From Acidobacteriota bacterium (lineage in GTDB: Bacteria > Acidobacteriota > Blastocatellia > Pyrinomonadales > Pyrinomonadaceae), in the NCBI GenBank assembly GCA_020853255.1, contig JADYZI010000137.1, positions 1-8,728 of the forward strand: a stretch of DNA of 8,728 bases, given 5' to 3'. The position numbers and the translations under genes were made by a program. Numbering within the stretch: position 1 is the first letter of the stretch; the number at the start of each line of letters is the position of its first letter. Positions 6,671 to 8,728 of this stretch are shown piece by piece. Below the pieces are notes generated by a model that was given only the letters and a program-made list of their open reading frames with translations, was not told where the DNA came from and made no database searches.

Positions 6671-6703
6671 ACTGCGGCGGGATTTCCTCGGTCCCGCCGC
6701 AGT
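6671..6703 (+). terminator. Strong rho-independent-type hairpin between convergent genes
   Basis: ACTGCGGCGGGA (6671-6682) and TCCCGCCGCAGT (6692-6703) form a perfect 12-bp stem with a 9-nt loop, followed on the plus strand by TTCTCGTTT. It would end transcripts from the small membrane protein gene. It also lies 20 nt past the DsbD stop on the minus strand, where the flank is not T-rich, so it could protect or partly end that transcript too. Confidence 0.75.
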
Positions 6704-6722
6704 TTCTCGTTTGGGCTCATCA

Positions 6723-8728
6723 CTATTTCCTTAAGAACGATACAAATTCGCCTTCGTCACGCGTCAGTCCGGCAAAGGTAGCCGCTACGCTTCCGTCAGG
6801 TGAGATGACCGCGTAAAGCGGCAGTGCAACGGTGCCGAAACGCTGTTCCTGCATTCGCTGAAAGCCTTCGTACGGCTCGCCTTCGCCGTCGGTGTACAGC
6901 CGAACCCGGACGAATTTCTCCAGTTCATCGCGCACCGCAGGCTTTGGGAACATATTCGCTTCCATCCAGCGGCAGTTTGTACAGGTGTATCCGGTGAAAT
7001 CGATAAAGAGCCGTTTGTTCTCGGCCTTCGCTGCTGCGATCGCCGCCTCGTAGTCATTTGTGATCCACGATAGTTCGCCTGAGATCGATCCGGCCGGGCC
7101 ATTTGTTGAACTCACTTCCTTTGCCGGCGGCAGGAACGATTCGATCTCACCCAGCCGTGAACCAAAAAGTCCGGTCAGCAGGTAGAGGGCGAGTGTTCCG
7201 AACAAAAGGGCGTTTAGGACACGGACCAGCCCGATCGTGCGGCTTTCCGAATCATGTGAGAACCGGAAAACGCCGAGTAGATATAGGAATATCAGGACCG
7301 AGATCGCGATCCACCCCGCAATAACGACCTCTCGCGTAAATATTCCCCAGCCCCAAACAAGATCGACGTTTGAGATGAATTTGAACGCCGCACCGACCTC
7401 AAGAAAGCCCATTACGACCTTTACCGCGTTCATCCAGCTTCCCGAACGCGGGAGCGAATGCATGAGTTGCGGAGCAACGGCCAGAACGAAAAAGGGAAGT
7501 GCAAAAACGGCAGAGAACGCCAGCATCCCGACGATCGGGTAAAAAAGATCACCCTGGGCCGCCGCAACCAGTATTGTGCCTACAAGCGGGGCCGTACAGG
7601 TGAACGACGTTAGCGAGAACGTCAACCCCATCAGAAGCAGGCCGATGGTCTTGCCGGATTCCTTTGACCGGGTTACCGCGTCAAGCCGCGTCAAAACACT
7701 GGACGGAACACCGAGGTTGTAGGCACCAAGCAGGCTAAACGCGAACGCCAGAAAAATGCCGGTGATCAATAGATTTACATACGGATTCGCCGCAAACCGG
7801 TTGATCCCCGCGGCCCCGAATATCAGCGCGAGTGCTACGCCAAGCCCCGTGAAAGTGAAAATGATGCCGAGCGAATAGACCAACGCATCGCGGATCGATC
7901 CGGCGGTCGATTCCGAGCCGTGCTTTGTAAAATACGAAACGGTGATCGGTATCATCGGAAAGACGCACGGTGTCAGCAGCGAAAGTGCCCCGAATGTCAT
8001 TGCCAGCCAGATAAAGCTCCAGATCGGCTGGGCCGTAATATTGCTTTCTACCGACCGCGCAACAACGGGCTGGCTATTGGTGTTGGAAGTGTTACCAGCC
8101 GATCCAAAATCCGCATTCGACGGTAGAGCGGCGTATGGATCCGAAGGCGTCGCTTCCACATCAGCATTCGCATTTGTGTTGGTGTTCGCGGGCGTTGCGG
8201 TGGGTGACGGCGTGGGCGTCGGTGTCAAAGTCGGTGAAGCCGCGGCTTTCCCGGCTGTGATCGTCACTTCCGCCGCGAGCTTTACTGTCTTCGGCGGCAG
8301 GCAGACCGTGTCATTGCAAACCTGATAGCGAATACTTGCGTTAAGCGTCTGCGGCCCTTCAGGTGGATCGGGCGCGACATTGAAGCGCAGGTTGAACACG
8401 GCGTTGCCCGCATAGCTTTCGGTATTGATGCCAAAATTCGGGTCGAGCTTTACCTTTGGTTTGGGCCCGGAAAGCCCGCTCATCTTGAACGGCCCGTCGG
8501 CGATCGCGATCCGCGTCTGGATCGGCCCGCCCGGGCCTTGCGAGATCGAGTACATGTACCAGCCGCCCTCGATGTTCGCCGAGATGCGCGCCGTACCTGA
8601 TCCGCCCGCCGCAATGCTCGACGGCGAAACGCTCATTGATACCGATACCGGATTCTGCCCCGCCGCCCAGCCCGCAAAAGCAAGCATAAGGAATATCGCG
8701 GGTAAAACTTTTGTGAATTTGGATATCA
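6723..8728 (-). CDS. dsbD: Thiol:disulfide interchange protein DsbD (three-domain), 5' end at window edge
   Basis: Moves reducing power from cytoplasmic thioredoxin across the inner membrane to periplasmic thiol proteins. Numbering from the internal ATG at 8687 (654 residues): N-terminal periplasmic domain (about 14-143) with Cys124/Cys129 in YQVCNDTVCLPP; Thr/Pro/Asn linker (about 153-210); membrane domain of about eight helices (about 223-510) with the redox pair Cys241 (LLTPCVFPMIP) and Cys364 (SFTCTAPLVG); thioredoxin-like C-terminal domain (about 540-654) with CTNC at 569-572. All six cysteines are present. The frame continues upstream of 8687 as ISKFTKVLPAIFL, giving a better signal peptide (lysines, then a hydrophobic core ending near GWAAGQ), and the last two window bases read TG, so the true start codon probably straddles the edge. 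No Shine-Dalgarno sequence precedes 8687. The stop is TAG at 6723-6725. Confidence 0.93.
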   Translation of the reverse strand, partial: ISKFTKVLPAIFLMLAFAGWAAGQNPVSVSMSVSPSSIAAGGSGTARISANIEGGWYMYSISQGPGGPIQTRIAIADGPFKMSGLSGPKPKVKLDPNFGINTESYAGNAVFNLRFNVAPDPPEGPQTLNASIRYQVCNDTVCLPPKTVKLAAEVTITAGKAAASPTLTPTPTPSPTATPANTNTNANADVEATPSDPYAALPSNADFGSAGNTSNTNSQPVVARSVESNITAQPIWSFIWLAMTFGALSLLTPCVFPMIPITVSYFTKHGSESTAGSIRDALVYSLGIIFTFTGLGVALALIFGAAGINRFAANPYVNLLITGIFLAFAFSLLGAYNLGVPSSVLTRLDAVTRSKESGKTIGLLLMGLTFSLTSFTCTAPLVGTILVAAAQGDLFYPIVGMLAFSAVFALPFFVLAVAPQLMHSLPRSGSWMNAVKVVMGFLEVGAAFKFISNVDLVWGWGIFTREVVIAGWIAISVLIFLYLLGVFRFSHDSESRTIGLVRVLNALLFGTLALYLLTGLFGSRLGEIESFLPPAKEVSSTNGPAGSISGELSWITNDYEAAIAAAKAENKRLFIDFTGYTCTNCRWMEANMFPKPAVRDELEKFVRVRLYTDGEGEPYEGFQRMQEQRFGTVALPLYAVISPDGSVAATFAGLTRDEGEFVSFLRK
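8160..8231 (-). repeat. dsbD: Low-complexity coding repeat: Thr-Pro then Asn-Thr/Ala linker of DsbD
   Basis: This stretch encodes residues 153-176, TPTPTPSPTATP followed by NTNTNAN, between the periplasmic and membrane domains of DsbD. It is a flexible spacer, of a kind prone to length change by slippage. On the plus strand it appears as runs of GGTGT/GGCGT. Confidence 0.7.

Noticed and set aside
7942..8325. 127-codon plus-strand frame opposite the DsbD linker
   Set aside because: Val/Gly-rich antisense product of the Thr-Pro-Asn low-complexity coding repeat, not a gene.

Overview
The window looks like chromosomal DNA from a moderately GC-rich Gram-negative bacterium. The likeliest source is an acidobacterium of the Blastocatellia/Pyrinomonadaceae type. 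That guess rests on gene style only: a DsbD with a Thr/Pro/Asn-rich linker, an NtrC-type regulator paired with a soluble PAS hybrid kinase, and a VIT-family transporter. No rRNA, tRNA, CRISPR array or insertion sequence was seen.

Layout. (1) Bases 3-614 (+) hold the 3' end of a gene for a tandem NTF2-like (SnoaL/DUF4440-type) protein. (2) Bases 695-1642 (-) encode a two-domain universal stress protein. (3) Bases 1643-1851 are a divergent control region. It has a near-consensus sigma-54 (-24/-12) promoter facing the stress-protein gene, an extended -10 promoter facing right, and an 18-bp near-palindrome between them. (4) Bases 1852-5167 (+) are a two-gene operon with an 11-nt overlap: an NtrC-family sigma-54 activator, then a soluble PAS-PAS hybrid histidine kinase with a C-terminal receiver. 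(5) Bases 5209-5940 (-) encode a VIT1/CCC1-family metal transporter, convergent with the kinase gene. (6) Bases 5941-6220 are a second divergent intergenic region with a weaker sigma-54-like promoter. (7) Bases 6221-6532 (+) encode a small two-helix membrane protein of unknown function. (8) Bases 6533-6722 are non-coding, with a foldable stretch and a strong 12-bp terminator hairpin. (9) Bases 6723-8728 (-) encode a three-domain DsbD-type thiol:disulfide interchange protein whose start lies at or just beyond the window edge.

How it may work together (inference). The kinase and the NtrC-type regulator form a two-component system. Because the regulator is an enhancer-binding protein, its targets should have -24/-12 promoters. 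The neighbouring stress-protein gene has one, with a palindrome about 94 bp upstream of the predicted transcription start, which is a normal enhancer position. A weaker sigma-54-like element, with a degenerate match to the same palindrome about 105 bp upstream of its predicted start, precedes the small membrane protein gene. The simplest model is a local stress regulon in which the PAS kinase and NtrC-like regulator control the stress protein and perhaps the small membrane protein. The VIT transporter and DsbD may be only neighbours; no sigma-54 site was found for VIT, and the dsbD upstream region is outside the window.
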